A stretch of 64,000 nt of DNA from Cryptomeria japonica. Taxonomy: Eukaryota > Streptophyta > Pinopsida > Cupressales > Cupressaceae. Where the stretch lies: positions 182,860,977 to 182,924,976 of the forward strand of contig NC_081411.1 of NCBI RefSeq assembly GCF_030272615.1, read 5' to 3'. The position numbers and the translations under genes are program-made. The notes beneath the pieces were generated by a model. It did not search any database. It was not told the origin of the DNA and saw only the letters and a program-made list of their open reading frames with translations. This document shows, piece after piece, positions 63,913-64,000 of this stretch (position 1 is its first letter; the number at the start of each line of letters is the position of its first letter).

Positions 63913-64000
63913 GACCAATGACTTGTTGTAATTTTCACATGATTTGTTGTAATTTTCTATATTTACTCCATGATTCTTTTGGTGTTATATCCTGATTGTT
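63913..64000 (+). other. Flank after the transposase frame
   Basis: A short non-coding end of the window, TG-rich. No terminal inverted repeat is seen. Confidence 0.4.

Overview
The window looks like nuclear DNA of a seed plant with a large, repeat-rich, AT-rich genome. A conifer is my best guess, because of the style of the receptor-kinase tail, the old and decayed LTR retrotransposons and the very low gene density; that is inference and I cannot name a species. I found no intact host gene, no tRNA or rRNA gene and no CRISPR array. Nearly everything recognisable is a broken gene copy or a transposable element.

Layout. (1) 1-22.4 kb: a decayed cysteine-rich receptor-like kinase (CRK) gene on the minus strand (18181-22371). 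Its 3' end and downstream DNA are present twice: copy A is 1-1460, copy B is 2324-2751 plus 17592-18490. Copy B is split by a Gypsy-like LTR element (2752-17586, TSD CTTAT/CTTAC) that codes only for gag and protease. That element is itself split by a decayed Copia element on the minus strand (7821-14967, TSD GTCTC). (2) 22.4-26.7 kb: non-coding DNA with two tandem duplications and a block of unusual base composition. (3) 26750-39238: a LARD-like element with two 4.5 kb LTRs, a non-coding 3.4 kb core, a Met-tRNA primer site, a polypurine tract and a perfect TSD (AATAG). (4) 39.9-49.4 kb: two inverted copies of a broken pentatricopeptide-repeat (PPR) segment. Between them lies a long coding relic (42712-45273) of unknown family. 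(5) 49.4-58.0 kb: a Ty3/Gypsy pol relic on the minus strand (RT end, RNase H, integrase), split by a Copia-type element (51394-57246) that keeps gag-like and second-ORF relics but no pol. (6) 58.0-64.0 kb: an unexplained long open frame on the minus strand, then a decayed CACTA-type transposase gene on the plus strand.

How the parts relate. The order of nesting gives a history: CRK duplication, then the Gypsy-like insertion, then Copia 1; separately, a Gypsy relic, then Copia 2. Three of the LTR elements (Gypsy-like, LARD-like, Copia 2) show no polymerase of their own, so they would have depended on enzymes supplied by other elements. Most stop codons in the retroelement frames are of the kind made by C-to-T change, as expected for DNA that was methylated and silenced. 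The best candidates for something little described are the second ORF of Copia 2 and the coding relic at 42.7-45.3 kb.
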